From contig JAGQRC010000057.1 of assembly GCA_020425835.1 (NCBI GenBank), forward strand, positions 1 through 10,718: 10,718 nucleotides of DNA, read 5' to 3'. Position 1 is the stretch's first letter. Every line of letters starts with the position of its first letter. Shown here in pieces: positions 1 to 7,250 of this stretch. The translations under genes were made by a program, and so were the position numbers. The DNA is from Planctomycetota bacterium (lineage in GTDB: Bacteria; Planctomycetota; UBA8108; UBA1146; JAJFFE01). Under the pieces are notes generated by a model. The model worked only from the letters and a program-made list of their open reading frames with translations. It was not told the origin of the DNA and ran no database searches.

Positions 1-1230
1 ATCGACGCCGGGTTCGTCGGCAACACGAATCCCTGCGTGATCGACGTGCAGATGATCACCGCTGCGGATGGAGGATCGATCGACCTGTCGGGCGCCACGT
101 CGCTGACCGCCCCGACGCGCGCCGAGGACCGCCTCGAGATCTCGGTGGATACCGACAGCGCCCTCGATCTCGCGTCGCTCGATACGGTGACCAGCGCGGG
201 GAACGGGCAGACCCGTTGGCTCGTCTCGGGGAACGGTGTTCTGACGCTGACTGCGCTGCGGGAAGTGCTCGCCCCGGGCAATCTCGGTCGGCACGGCTTC
301 GAGCTGAGCGACGGCGCGTCGATCACCCTGCCCTCGCTCGAGCTCGCGGAAGACGTGACGATCGCGGCGTCGGGCGGCTCGGTCGCGACGATCGATGGCG
401 TCGCACCGGTGTCCCACTCGACGCTCGGGCGCACCTCCAACACCTGCGGCTCGTTCGTCTTCCCGATCTTCACCGCCGAGAATCCGGGGACCGTGCTCGC
501 GCTTCCCGCGATCACGTCGATCGATGCCGGCTTCGTCGGCAACTCCAATCCCTGCGTGGTCGACGTTCAGGAGATCGCGGCCTCGGACGCCGCTCTGGTC
601 GACCTCTCCGGAGCGGTGTCGTTGATCGGCCCGACCCGAGTGGAGGACCGCCTGGAGCTGTCGGCGACGACGGGCGGATCGATCGATCTCGGGGGCCTCG
701 TCACGGTCACCAGCGCGGGGGAGGGTACCGTGCGCTTCTCCGTGAACGGACCGACGACCAGCCTCGACCTCGGCTCGCTCGAGGAGGTCCTCTCCAACGG
801 GACCGTCGGCCGGTTCGATCTGTTGCTGTCCGACGGCGCCACGGTCGAACTGCCCTCGCTCCGAACGGCGCAGGACCTGGTCCTCTCGGTGGACGGGGGA
901 GCGGCGATCATCGCGAACGGGCCGCTGCCGATCGCCTACTCGTCACTCGGGCGCTACTCGAATGCCTGTGGCTCCTTCCCCCATTCGCTCTTCTCCGCGG
1001 AAGGCTCCGGCGCGTTGATCGATGTCCCGGCGGTCACGTCGATCGACGCCGGTGTGGTCGGCAACGCGAACCCGTGCGTCGTCGATCGTCAACGCATCAC
1101 CGCGACGCAAGGTGGAACCATCATTCTCTCCGGCGCCCGGACGCTGATCGTGCCGACCCGTGCCGAGGACCGATTGGAGATCAGCGCCACCGAGAACGGC
1201 GTGATCGATCTCTCGGCCCTCGAGTCGTGG
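1..1230 (+). repeat. Tandem ~520-bp in-frame repeats (2 full units plus a partial third)
   Basis: Unit boundaries set at the IDAG motif fall at 1, 520 and 1042, giving periods of 519 and 522 nt (173 and 174 codons). The PTR motif at 112, 631 and 1153 gives the same periods. The third unit keeps the motif order through 'VIDLSALES' near 1225 and then diverges. The first unit may be preceded by others outside the window. Confidence 0.85.
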
Positions 1231-2220
1231 ACGACGCCCGCCAGCGGCAAGCTCACCATCGACGTCGGAACCGGTGGACTGGTCGATCTCTCGTCGGTCG
1301 ACCAGATCGACGCGGAGACGACCTTCACCGTCTCGACGGGCGAGCTTCGTCTCGGTGAGCTCGATCCGATGGCGCCGATCACGCTCACGGCCAGCGGGCC
1401 GTCGTCGATCGTCCGCGTCCTCGATGGGATCCGCATCGTCGAGGGTCACGTCGTCCAGCTCGACAATGCCGAGCTCCACGTCGGCGGCGAGCTCACCTTC
1501 TGTCACGAGAACGAGATGAACTTCGACCTGTCGACCGCGACGGTGCACCTGGACGGCGCGACGACCCAGCGTGTCGAGGTGGGCGGTGTCGACATCGGCG
1601 TCGCGGTCTCGTTCCTGACCAACCCGAACTTCTCGATCGGCGAGCTGATCGTCGGGAGCGCGGGGCAGCCGACGACCGTGCAGCTCGTCGACGCGATCGA
1701 CAACGGGAACCGTGGCACGCCGCCGAACCCGGAGGCGCTCTACCTCGGGCTCGATGAGAGCGGCGACGGACTGCAGCTGCTCGGGGGATCGACGCTGATC
1801 CTCGGCGACGTCCACGCCTACGCCTACCTCGGAGGCAACTGGGTCCTCCTCAGCGATCTCATTCCGGCCGGTGAGAACATGGTCGCGTTCGGCGACGGGT
1901 TCCTGCAGGCGATGTCGACCGCCGCCCCCGAGTTCGTCCGTGGCGACTGCAACGTCGACGGCATGGCCGACGTCTCGGACGCCGTGGCGTCACTCGACAT
2001 CCTCTTCGTCGGCGCGCCCGCACCGAGCTGCGACGATGCCTGCGACTCGAACGATGACGGCCTGTTCAACATCGCCGACCCCGTCTTCACCCTGGAGTAC
2101 CTGTTCATCTTCGGCGAGGCGCCGCCGCCACCGTTCCCGCTCTGCAGCGCGGACCTGGGTTGCGGTCCAGACCCGACCCCGGATGCCCTCGATTGCGATG
2201 CGTACCCTCCGTGCCCGTGA
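1..2220 (+). CDS. Large secreted repeat protein with C-terminal dockerin-like tag (5' end missing)
   Basis: The frame is open from the first base, so the true start and any signal peptide lie upstream; the ATG at 37 is inside a repeat and is not the start. The visible part is about 739 residues. It contains two full repeats of ~173-174 residues and part of a third. Landmark motifs recur in each: IDAG.VGN.NPCV.D at 1, 520 and 1042, and PTR.EDRLE at 112, 631 and 1153. Runs such as 'IDLSGA', 'LDLASL' and 'ITLPSL' suggest a beta-solenoid fold (inference), and conserved Cys in 'TCGSF' and 'NPC' could form disulfides outside the cell. After ~1230 the repeat degenerates into a unique beta-rich region. 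From 1939 to the stop there is a tag with two EF-hand-like loops (DCNVDGMADVSD, DSNDDGLFNIAD), a Pro-rich linker and a DPTPDALDC...CP end. Such tags are common on planctomycete exported proteins. Probably surface or extracellular; substrate or partner unknown. Confidence 0.85.
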   Translation: MDAGFVGNTNPCVIDVQMITAADGGSIDLSGATSLTAPTRAEDRLEISVDTDSALDLASLDTVTSAGNGQTRWLVSGNGVLTLTALREVLAPGNLGRHGFELSDGASITLPSLELAEDVTIAASGGSVATIDGVAPVSHSTLGRTSNTCGSFVFPIFTAENPGTVLALPAITSIDAGFVGNSNPCVVDVQEIAASDAALVDLSGAVSLIGPTRVEDRLELSATTGGSIDLGGLVTVTSAGEGTVRFSVNGPTTSLDLGSLEEVLSNGTVGRFDLLLSDGATVELPSLRTAQDLVLSVDGGAAIIANGPLPIAYSSLGRYSNACGSFPHSLFSAEGSGALIDVPAVTSIDAGVVGNANPCVVDRQRITATQGGTIILSGARTLIVPTRAEDRLEISATENGVIDLSALESWTTPASGKLTIDVGTGGLVDLSSVDQIDAETTFTVSTGELRLGELDPMAPITLTASGPSSIVRVLDGIRIVEGHVVQLDNAELHVGGELTFCHENEMNFDLSTATVHLDGATTQRVEVGGVDIGVAVSFLTNPNFSIGELIVGSAGQPTTVQLVDAIDNGNRGTPPNPEALYLGLDESGDGLQLLGGSTLILGDVHAYAYLGGNWVLLSDLIPAGENMVAFGDGFLQAMSTAAPEFVRGDCNVDGMADVSDAVASLDILFVGAPAPSCDDACDSNDDGLFNIADPVFTLEYLFIFGEAPPPPFPLCSADLGCGPDPTPDALDCDAYPPCP

Positions 2221-2235
2221 TGACCGTGCTATCCC

Positions 2236-2270
2236 GGGGCGAGTGCCGGCACCACGTCGGCGCTCGCCCC
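2236..2270 (+). terminator. Strong hairpin after the secreted repeat gene
   Basis: Starting 15 nt after the stop codon, the arms 2236-2248 and 2258-2270 pair over 13 bp with a single G-T wobble and a 9-nt loop. The outer 8 bp are GGGGCGAG/CTCGCCCC. No T-run follows, so this could be a terminator without a classical U-tract, an mRNA 3'-end stabiliser, or bidirectional. Its position fits separation of the secreted gene from the sigma-factor operon. Confidence 0.55.
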
Positions 2271-2324
2271 AACTCGAACCGATCGGGCGCCCAGGGCTTC
2301 GTCCCACCGAGCTCGAAGCGATCC

Positions 2325-2347
2325 GTGAGATCTCCGGGTGAGATCTC
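2325..2347. promoter_or_regulatory. Tandem GTGAGATCTC boxes upstream of the sigma gene
   Basis: The 10-mer GTGAGATCTC occurs at 2325-2334 and 2338-2347, separated by CGG (period 13 bp). Each copy contains the perfect 8-bp palindrome GAGATCTC. Paired palindromic boxes in a promoter region resemble an operator, but no regulator is known for this site and it could be chance. Confidence 0.3.
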
Positions 2348-2376
2348 GGCGCGAAGTGCTGCGCGCCGTGCGCTCC

Positions 2377-2405
2377 TTGACACCACCGGAGCGAGCTGCG
2401 ACCTT
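2377..2405 (+). promoter_or_regulatory. Possible sigma70-type promoter for the sigma/CHAT operon
   Basis: A perfect TTGACA lies at 2377-2382. The hexamer 17 nt downstream (2400-2405, GACCTT) matches the -10 consensus poorly. It lies about 60 bp upstream of the chosen start at 2466. The good -35 supports it and the poor -10 argues against it. Confidence 0.2.
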
Positions 2406-2465
2406 CCGAGAGTCCGGAGTTCCGAGCGCGACGCGGCGCGGGACACCGGAGTCGGCGGGAGGTCC

Positions 2466-3239
2466 ATGGGCGAGGACGACCGACAACTCGAGGAGACGCT
2501 CTCGGGCGCTCGCACGGGTGATGGGGCTCGGACGCACGAGGTCCGTCGCGCGCTCGACGGCGACCGCGACGCGTTCGACGGGCTGGTGCGTCGCCACTCG
2601 GCGGAGATCTACCCCGTCGTGATGCGCGTCCTCGGCGATCGGAACCAAGCCGACGATGTCATCCAGGAGTCGACGTTGCTCGCGTGGACGCGACGATCGC
2701 AGGTCCACTCCCCGGAGTCCTTCTCGAGCTGGTTCTCCACGATCTGTCGCCACGAGGCGCTGCGTACGCTTCGCGAGCGTCGCACGGCGCGTCAGCGCTC
2801 GGTCTCCCTGGAGAGCGCGTCGCCGGAACGATCGTTCGAGGGCGCTCCGACCGACGACCTCGCCATCGCAGAGTCGGCTGCGCGCTGGTTGGAGCTCGCC
2901 GAGACCCTGCTGAGACCCCGCGCGTTCGCGGCGCTCCTCCTTCGTTACCGAGAGCGATCGTTCGAGGAGATCGGTGGCCTCCTCGACTGTAGCGCGGCCA
3001 ATGCGCGCAGTCTCTTCCGACGCGCCCGGGAGAGGCTCTGGGCGCACGTGTTGACGCGTGGAGCAGAGCTGATCGGAGGCGACGATGCGATCCGAGAGGC
3101 GTACCTCGAAGCGGAACCGCAACTGTCCCGGGCGGAGCGTCGCGCGTTCGAGAGTCGAGTGTTCGAGGCGCTCGACCTCGGACGGGAGAACGACTTCCTC
3201 TCCGCCTGTGGAAAGGTGGCTCGCCATGTCCGACCGTGA
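2466..3239 (+). CDS. ECF-type RNA polymerase sigma factor
   Basis: A 257-residue sigma-70 family protein that should direct RNA polymerase to a specific promoter set. Region 2 spans about residues 29-106 and includes the -10/core-binding signature ADDVIQES (62-69) and the 'SFSSWFSTICRHEALRTLRER' stretch. A variable linker runs to ~145. Region 4 covers ~146-195, with the helix-turn-helix in 'SFEEIGGLLDCSAANARSLF'. A further ~60-residue tail (196-257) is longer than in a minimal ECF sigma and may be regulatory. Start: ATG 2466 follows a GGGAGG at 2457-2462 with a short 3-nt spacer and leaves a normal N-terminus before region 2. An in-frame ATG at 2220 overlaps the previous stop, but using it would put the 2236-2270 hairpin inside the coding region. 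The gene overlaps the next by 14 nt, the usual sigma/anti-sigma arrangement. The ECF subgroup is not assigned. Confidence 0.9.
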   Translation: MGEDDRQLEETLSGARTGDGARTHEVRRALDGDRDAFDGLVRRHSAEIYPVVMRVLGDRNQADDVIQESTLLAWTRRSQVHSPESFSSWFSTICRHEALRTLRERRTARQRSVSLESASPERSFEGAPTDDLAIAESAARWLELAETLLRPRAFAALLLRYRERSFEEIGGLLDCSAANARSLFRRARERLWAHVLTRGAELIGGDDAIREAYLEAEPQLSRAERRAFESRVFEALDLGRENDFLSACGKVARHVRP

Positions 3240-3969
3240 TCCACCGGGCGCGCACCTCCCGGACTTCGACGAGACCACTCCGATCGAGCAGCGGTGGGCC
3301 GCCGCACTCTTCGAGAAGGTTCGTTCCGAGGACTCGACCTGCCTGAGTGACGCGACCCTCGATGCGCTCGGTCGCGACCTTCTCGACGAGGCCGAGGAGA
3401 AGCGGTCGATCCGTCACGCCACGACCTGCCCGAGCTGTCTCGAGCGATGGACGTCGCGGCGAACGCGCCCCGCAGTCCGTCACCGGATCCGACTCACCTT
3501 CGTCGAGGACCGGGACACGGGCCGCGGCTCTTGGTCCGCCTCGGTCGCCGGTTCGAGCGCATCGACGAGCCGCGAGATCGCGGACCGCATCGGGCAACGC
3601 CATGCCCCCCCGCCGGCCGGAACGCTCCGGAGCGCGGGCGCCGACCCCGCGGGGGAAGCCACGTGGCGCGACGCGTTCTCGGTCGGCGACACCGAGATCG
3701 CGGTCATCACGGTTCACTCGATCTCCGACCCATCCCGCCGAGGCGGCGCGCGGGTTCAGATCCTCGTCGTCGATGGTGTGGACCTCGAGCGGCCGCGAGC
3801 GGCGATGCCGATCGCCCTCGGTTTCGCCGACGGAGAGCCCTTTCGTCGCGAGACGTCGGATCTCGGCCTCGCCGAGTTGATCCTCCACGGGCCCGGGACC
3901 TACGAGGTGTCGTTCGACCACCCCGCGCGGTTGGTGCTCGAGCTGGACATCGAGCGCGGCCATGACTGA
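3226..3969 (+). CDS. Putative soluble zinc-finger anti-sigma factor
   Basis: A 247-residue protein starting at ATG 3226 behind AAGGTGG (3213-3219, 6-nt spacer), overlapping the end of the sigma gene. Residues 64-71 read H-A-T-T-C-P-S-C, the H-x3-C-x2-C motif of zinc-binding anti-sigma domains. Cys39, at the head of the preceding helix ('CLSDATLDALGRDLL'), is in the usual place of the fourth ligand. Such domains clamp an ECF sigma factor in the cytoplasm. After the finger comes an Arg-rich stretch, a Pro/Gly/Ala-rich linker (~125-145) and a beta-rich C-terminal domain (~147-247) that I do not recognise. I see no membrane segment, so unlike many anti-sigma proteins it should be cytosolic and reachable by a cytosolic protease. 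It ends 6 nt before the CHAT gene. The anti-sigma role rests on motif plus position; the overall family is not certain. Confidence 0.68.
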   Translation: MSDRDPPGAHLPDFDETTPIEQRWAAALFEKVRSEDSTCLSDATLDALGRDLLDEAEEKRSIRHATTCPSCLERWTSRRTRPAVRHRIRLTFVEDRDTGRGSWSASVAGSSASTSREIADRIGQRHAPPPAGTLRSAGADPAGEATWRDAFSVGDTEIAVITVHSISDPSRRGGARVQILVVDGVDLERPRAAMPIALGFADGEPFRRETSDLGLAELILHGPGTYEVSFDHPARLVLELDIERGHD

Positions 3970-3975
3970 GCGGGG

Positions 3976-6900
3976 ATGTCGGATCGCGATGTCCGATCTC
4001 CAGAGCTGATCGCGATGCCGAATCGCGGCGATCACGACCTGCTGAGGCACATCCGCGATCTCGAGTCGCGACTCGGTCCGGACGATGGTTGGGACGGGGT
4101 CGCGCGGGAGCTCCCGCGGCCGCAGACCGTGCGAGTCGCGGAGATCGAGCGAGCGACCGACGACACGCTCGACCTCACCTTCGACTCGCCGCGCGATGCG
4201 CAGCGGCGCGCGCTCGGTCTGGGCCAGTGGCTCCGGACGGACGACGAAGCGCCCGAGGATTTCGGTCACCGACTCTCGATCCCACTCGGCAAGGCGGCGC
4301 TCCATCTCGGCGCGCCTCCGCCGCTCGAAGCGCTCCGCGCGGCGGTCGCCCACTTCGGTCGTCGCGGCGACCTGGCGCGGGAGGCACGGGCCTGGACGAC
4401 GATCGGGTCGTGCTTGCTCCACCAAGGACGGATGGCGCAGGCGGTCGACGACCTCGTGCGCGCGGTCGATCGTGCCGATCGCGGCGACGATCCTCTCGCC
4501 CGGGCCGAAGCGCTCGGGGCGCACGCGACCGCGCTCCACTTCCGAGGGCATCACGCCGAGGCGCTCGACGCGTTGGACCGAGCGATCGAGATCTCGCGCT
4601 TCCGCGAAGACTCGTCGGAGCACATTCGCGCGGTCGGCCATCGCGGCGTTCTCGCCGCCACCTCCGGTGAGGTCTCGACCGCGCTCGAGGACCTCGAACG
4701 CGCGGCGGCGCTCGCACGGAGCGTCGGCTTTCGCTTCCTCGAGATCCAATTCGGGGCGAACCGCGCGATCTTCGCCTACAGCCGCGGCGAGTACCGGGAC
4801 GTCATCCGGACCCAGACACCGTTGCGGGAGGCGAGTCGGCAACTCGGGCTGCTCCGCTTCTACCGCATCACGACGGCGAGCCTCGCGAGCGCCGAGCGCG
4901 CCCTCGGCTCCAGCGAGCAGGCCGTCGAGTACTTCCGGGAGTCGGTCGAGCTCGCGCGGACGATGCAGGATCCGCGCGGCGAGTGTCTACAGCTCGGGAA
5001 TCTCGGGGAGACACTCCACGACCTCGGCCGTCACGCGGAAGCCGCGGAGACGCTCGAGCAGGCGGTTCGATCGAGTCGTCGACTCGGACAGGGCGACGTC
5101 CTCGCCGCGAACCTCGGACATCTCGGCCGCCACGCGCTCGACCAGCGTCGTTTCGCGAGCGCGCGACGCTGCTTCGAGGAAGCGCTCGACACCCACACTT
5201 CGACCTGGGGGGGCTACCCCGCCGCGTACTGTTGGCTCGACCTCGGGCGGTGCTGTCTGGAGATCGGTGATCCCGAGCGAGCGCGCGATGCCCTCGCTCG
5301 CGCGTTGGCAATCGCTCGCGCAGCCGAGAACGAGTACCTCCTCGGTGAAGCGACGGGATTGCTCGGTCGAGAGGCCCGGCAACGCGGAGACATCGAGAGC
5401 GCGCTCGAGCTCCTCGGCGAGGCCTTCGATCGCGCGAACCGATCGAGCAACCTCGAAGCGCGCGCCACCTGGAGCCGCGCGTACGGCGAGCTGCTCGAGG
5501 AGTGTGGCGACCCGCGTTCGTGCGACGTCTACGAGTGTGCCGCCGAGGCCGTCGACGTGCTCTCGTCGCTCCGGAGGGAGGAGCGCCATCGCCGAAGCGC
5601 GGATGCCCGTCACGCGGAAGCGGGGTCGGGAGCGGTGCGCGCGACGTTCGCCTTGGACCGGAGCGATACGCGACTCGAGCGGACCTTCGAGGCGATGGAA
5701 CGGGCGCGGGCGCGGACCTTCGTCGACCTGATCCATACAGTTCGCTCCCGTCACGCTTCGTCGGCCCGCGAACTCTACGCGCTGTCCTGCCAGTCGCTCT
5801 GCGGCGCGGAGCGTCAGTATCGACGGATGGAGCGCGATGGGGCGAGCGATCTGAAGCCGCAGCGGAGGCGCGTTCGCGAGGCGGAGCAAGAGGTCGAGCG
5901 CTATCTCGACGAACTGCGGCGCGAGGAGCCCTCCGACCAGAGCTTGCACCGAATGCGGAGCTCGAGCTGGGACGAGTTCCAAGGATCGTGCACGAGGACC
6001 GGCCGCGCTTGGCTGATGTACTGGTCGACACCGAGCGAGCTCATCGCGTTGGTCGCGCGCGGGAACGGATCGATCGAGGGGCGCGCGATCGGTTTGCCCG
6101 CGTCCCATCTCGCCAACCTCGTCCACGCCTGCCGGCCTCCGTCGTCGAGCGGTCGAGGCGAAGAGTCCCCCATCATCCGCACCGTCGATGTCGACGCCCT
6201 GCGACACGCGCGCGAGCGATTGATCGATCCGGTGGCGCCGTGGCTCGATGATCACGAGGAACTCATCGTGATCCCGCACGGTGAGATGCACGGGCTCTGC
6301 TTCGCCGCGCTCTTCGCACCGGAACGTTTCCCGCGGGGCATCTCGATCGGTCCGTCCGCCACCGCGCTCGCGGCCCGAGGTCCACTGTCATTGCCGAGTG
6401 ATCCCGAGATCGGGATCTTCACCGATCCCCGGACTGCGGCCCCGCGGCTCCCGGGGGCGCGACACGAAGCGGAGCGGCTGGCACAGCGGTTCGCGAAGAG
6501 CCGGACGGTCGGGGGCGCGGCGGCGACTCGCGAAGCGTTCGAGCGGCTCGCCGCCGAAGTCGACATTCTCCATTTCGCAGGCCACGGCCACTTCGATCCC
6601 GAGCGACCGATGCGCTCCGGGCTGCGCATCGCCGGAACCGAACCCGAAGGAGACGTGATCACCGTGCACGATCTCTACGGCCTCGACCTGCGTGCCCCGT
6701 TGGTGGTCCTCGGCGCCTGCGTCACCGGACGTCACGCGATCGAGAGCGATGATGATTGGATCGGACTCTCGCGCGGGTTCTTCCACGCCGGAGCGCGCGC
6801 ACTGATCGCGGCGCAGTGGGAGGTCGATGACATCGCGGCATCGTTCCTGACGGACGCCCTCTACCGGGAAATCCTCGCGGGAAACTCGCCGCCGCAGGCG

Positions 6901-7098
6901 CTCCGCTCCGCGCAGCGGGCGGTGCGAGCGACGACCCGCGACGCCGCGCTCACACGCGTCGCGGCGACCCTCGCCCGCACCGAGACTCCGGAAGAGGTCG
7001 CGTCGCTGCAGGCCGAGCGCGCGCGCATCACGGTCGACCCCCACCCCTACGCCGACCCGTTCTACTGGGCGGGCTGGGTCGCGATCGGCGGCGCGTAG
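3976..7098 (+). CDS. TPR-CHAT protein (caspase-like peptidase)
   Basis: A 1040-residue protein. Residues ~119-540 form an array of tetratricopeptide repeats (for example 'AEALGAHATALHFRGHHAEA' and 'LGNLGETLHDLGRHAEAAET'). A helical connector follows, with the 'FEAMERARARTFVDLI' segment (571-586) typical of CHAT proteins, then a charged, likely coiled-coil region (~605-660). The CHAT domain runs from ~676 to the end. Its catalytic His is H870 in HFAGHGHFD and its Cys is C915 in VVLGACVTG. The family-typical 'GLSRGFFHAGARALIAAQW' and the closing 'PFYWAGWVAIGGA' are also present, so the peptidase looks intact. CHAT (clan CD) enzymes act as proteases, with TPRs sensing a partner or ligand. The start ATG 3976 lies 6 nt after the anti-sigma stop but has a poor Shine-Dalgarno sequence, so coupled translation is likely; ATG 4015 is an alternative. 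The substrate is unknown; the neighbouring anti-sigma candidate is the obvious one to test. Confidence 0.93.
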   Translation: MSDRDVRSPELIAMPNRGDHDLLRHIRDLESRLGPDDGWDGVARELPRPQTVRVAEIERATDDTLDLTFDSPRDAQRRALGLGQWLRTDDEAPEDFGHRLSIPLGKAALHLGAPPPLEALRAAVAHFGRRGDLAREARAWTTIGSCLLHQGRMAQAVDDLVRAVDRADRGDDPLARAEALGAHATALHFRGHHAEALDALDRAIEISRFREDSSEHIRAVGHRGVLAATSGEVSTALEDLERAAALARSVGFRFLEIQFGANRAIFAYSRGEYRDVIRTQTPLREASRQLGLLRFYRITTASLASAERALGSSEQAVEYFRESVELARTMQDPRGECLQLGNLGETLHDLGRHAEAAETLEQAVRSSRRLGQGDVLAANLGHLGRHALDQRRFASARRCFEEALDTHTSTWGGYPAAYCWLDLGRCCLEIGDPERARDALARALAIARAAENEYLLGEATGLLGREARQRGDIESALELLGEAFDRANRSSNLEARATWSRAYGELLEECGDPRSCDVYECAAEAVDVLSSLRREERHRRSADARHAEAGSGAVRATFALDRSDTRLERTFEAMERARARTFVDLIHTVRSRHASSARELYALSCQSLCGAERQYRRMERDGASDLKPQRRRVREAEQEVERYLDELRREEPSDQSLHRMRSSSWDEFQGSCTRTGRAWLMYWSTPSELIALVARGNGSIEGRAIGLPASHLANLVHACRPPSSSGRGEESPIIRTVDVDALRHARERLIDPVAPWLDDHEELIVIPHGEMHGLCFAALFAPERFPRGISIGPSATALAARGPLSLPSDPEIGIFTDPRTAAPRLPGARHEAERLAQRFAKSRTVGGAAATREAFERLAAEVDILHFAGHGHFDPERPMRSGLRIAGTEPEGDVITVHDLYGLDLRAPLVVLGACVTGRHAIESDDDWIGLSRGFFHAGARALIAAQWEVDDIAASFLTDALYREILAGNSPPQALRSAQRAVRATTRDAALTRVAATLARTETPEEVASLQAERARITVDPHPYADPFYWAGWVAIGGA

Positions 7099-7168
7099 CC
7101 CGGCCGTTCGATTTCGGAACCCACCAACCCGCCTACACATAGAACGAGTCTGTCACGGACCGGGAAGC

Positions 7169-7194
7169 GCGGCGATCGCTGCGGGATCATCCCG
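7169..7194. promoter_or_regulatory. Two adjacent palindromes between the CHAT gene and the secreted gene
   Basis: 7169-7182 is a 14-nt palindrome with one wobble (core GCGATCGC). 7182-7194 is a perfect 13-nt palindrome (CGGGATCATCCCG). They sit 57-82 bp upstream of the start at 7251 and could be an operator or a weak CHAT-operon terminator; no T-run follows. In DNA this GC-rich, short palindromes are frequent, so support is weak. Confidence 0.22.
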
Positions 7195-7250
7195 GGACGC
7201 GACGGCCGCACCCCGACCCGACCCGCAGACCCATCGAGAGAGGTTCCCCC

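Noticed and set aside
37..39. ATG at 37 as start of the first gene
   Set aside because: It falls inside the repeat motif that also occurs at 520 and 1042, so the coding region clearly begins upstream of the window.
216..1358. Second open frame (380 codons) within the repeat gene
   Set aside because: Arg/Gly-rich, shifted frame of the real gene, no domain.
2659..4842. Long minus-strand open frame of 727 codons opposite the sigma, anti-sigma and CHAT genes
   Set aside because: Arg-rich composition with no recognisable domain, and fully antisense to three well-supported genes; expected in DNA this GC-rich.
4987..6291. Minus-strand open frame of 434 codons opposite the TPR region
   Set aside because: Antisense shadow of the CHAT gene; no motif or ribosome site.
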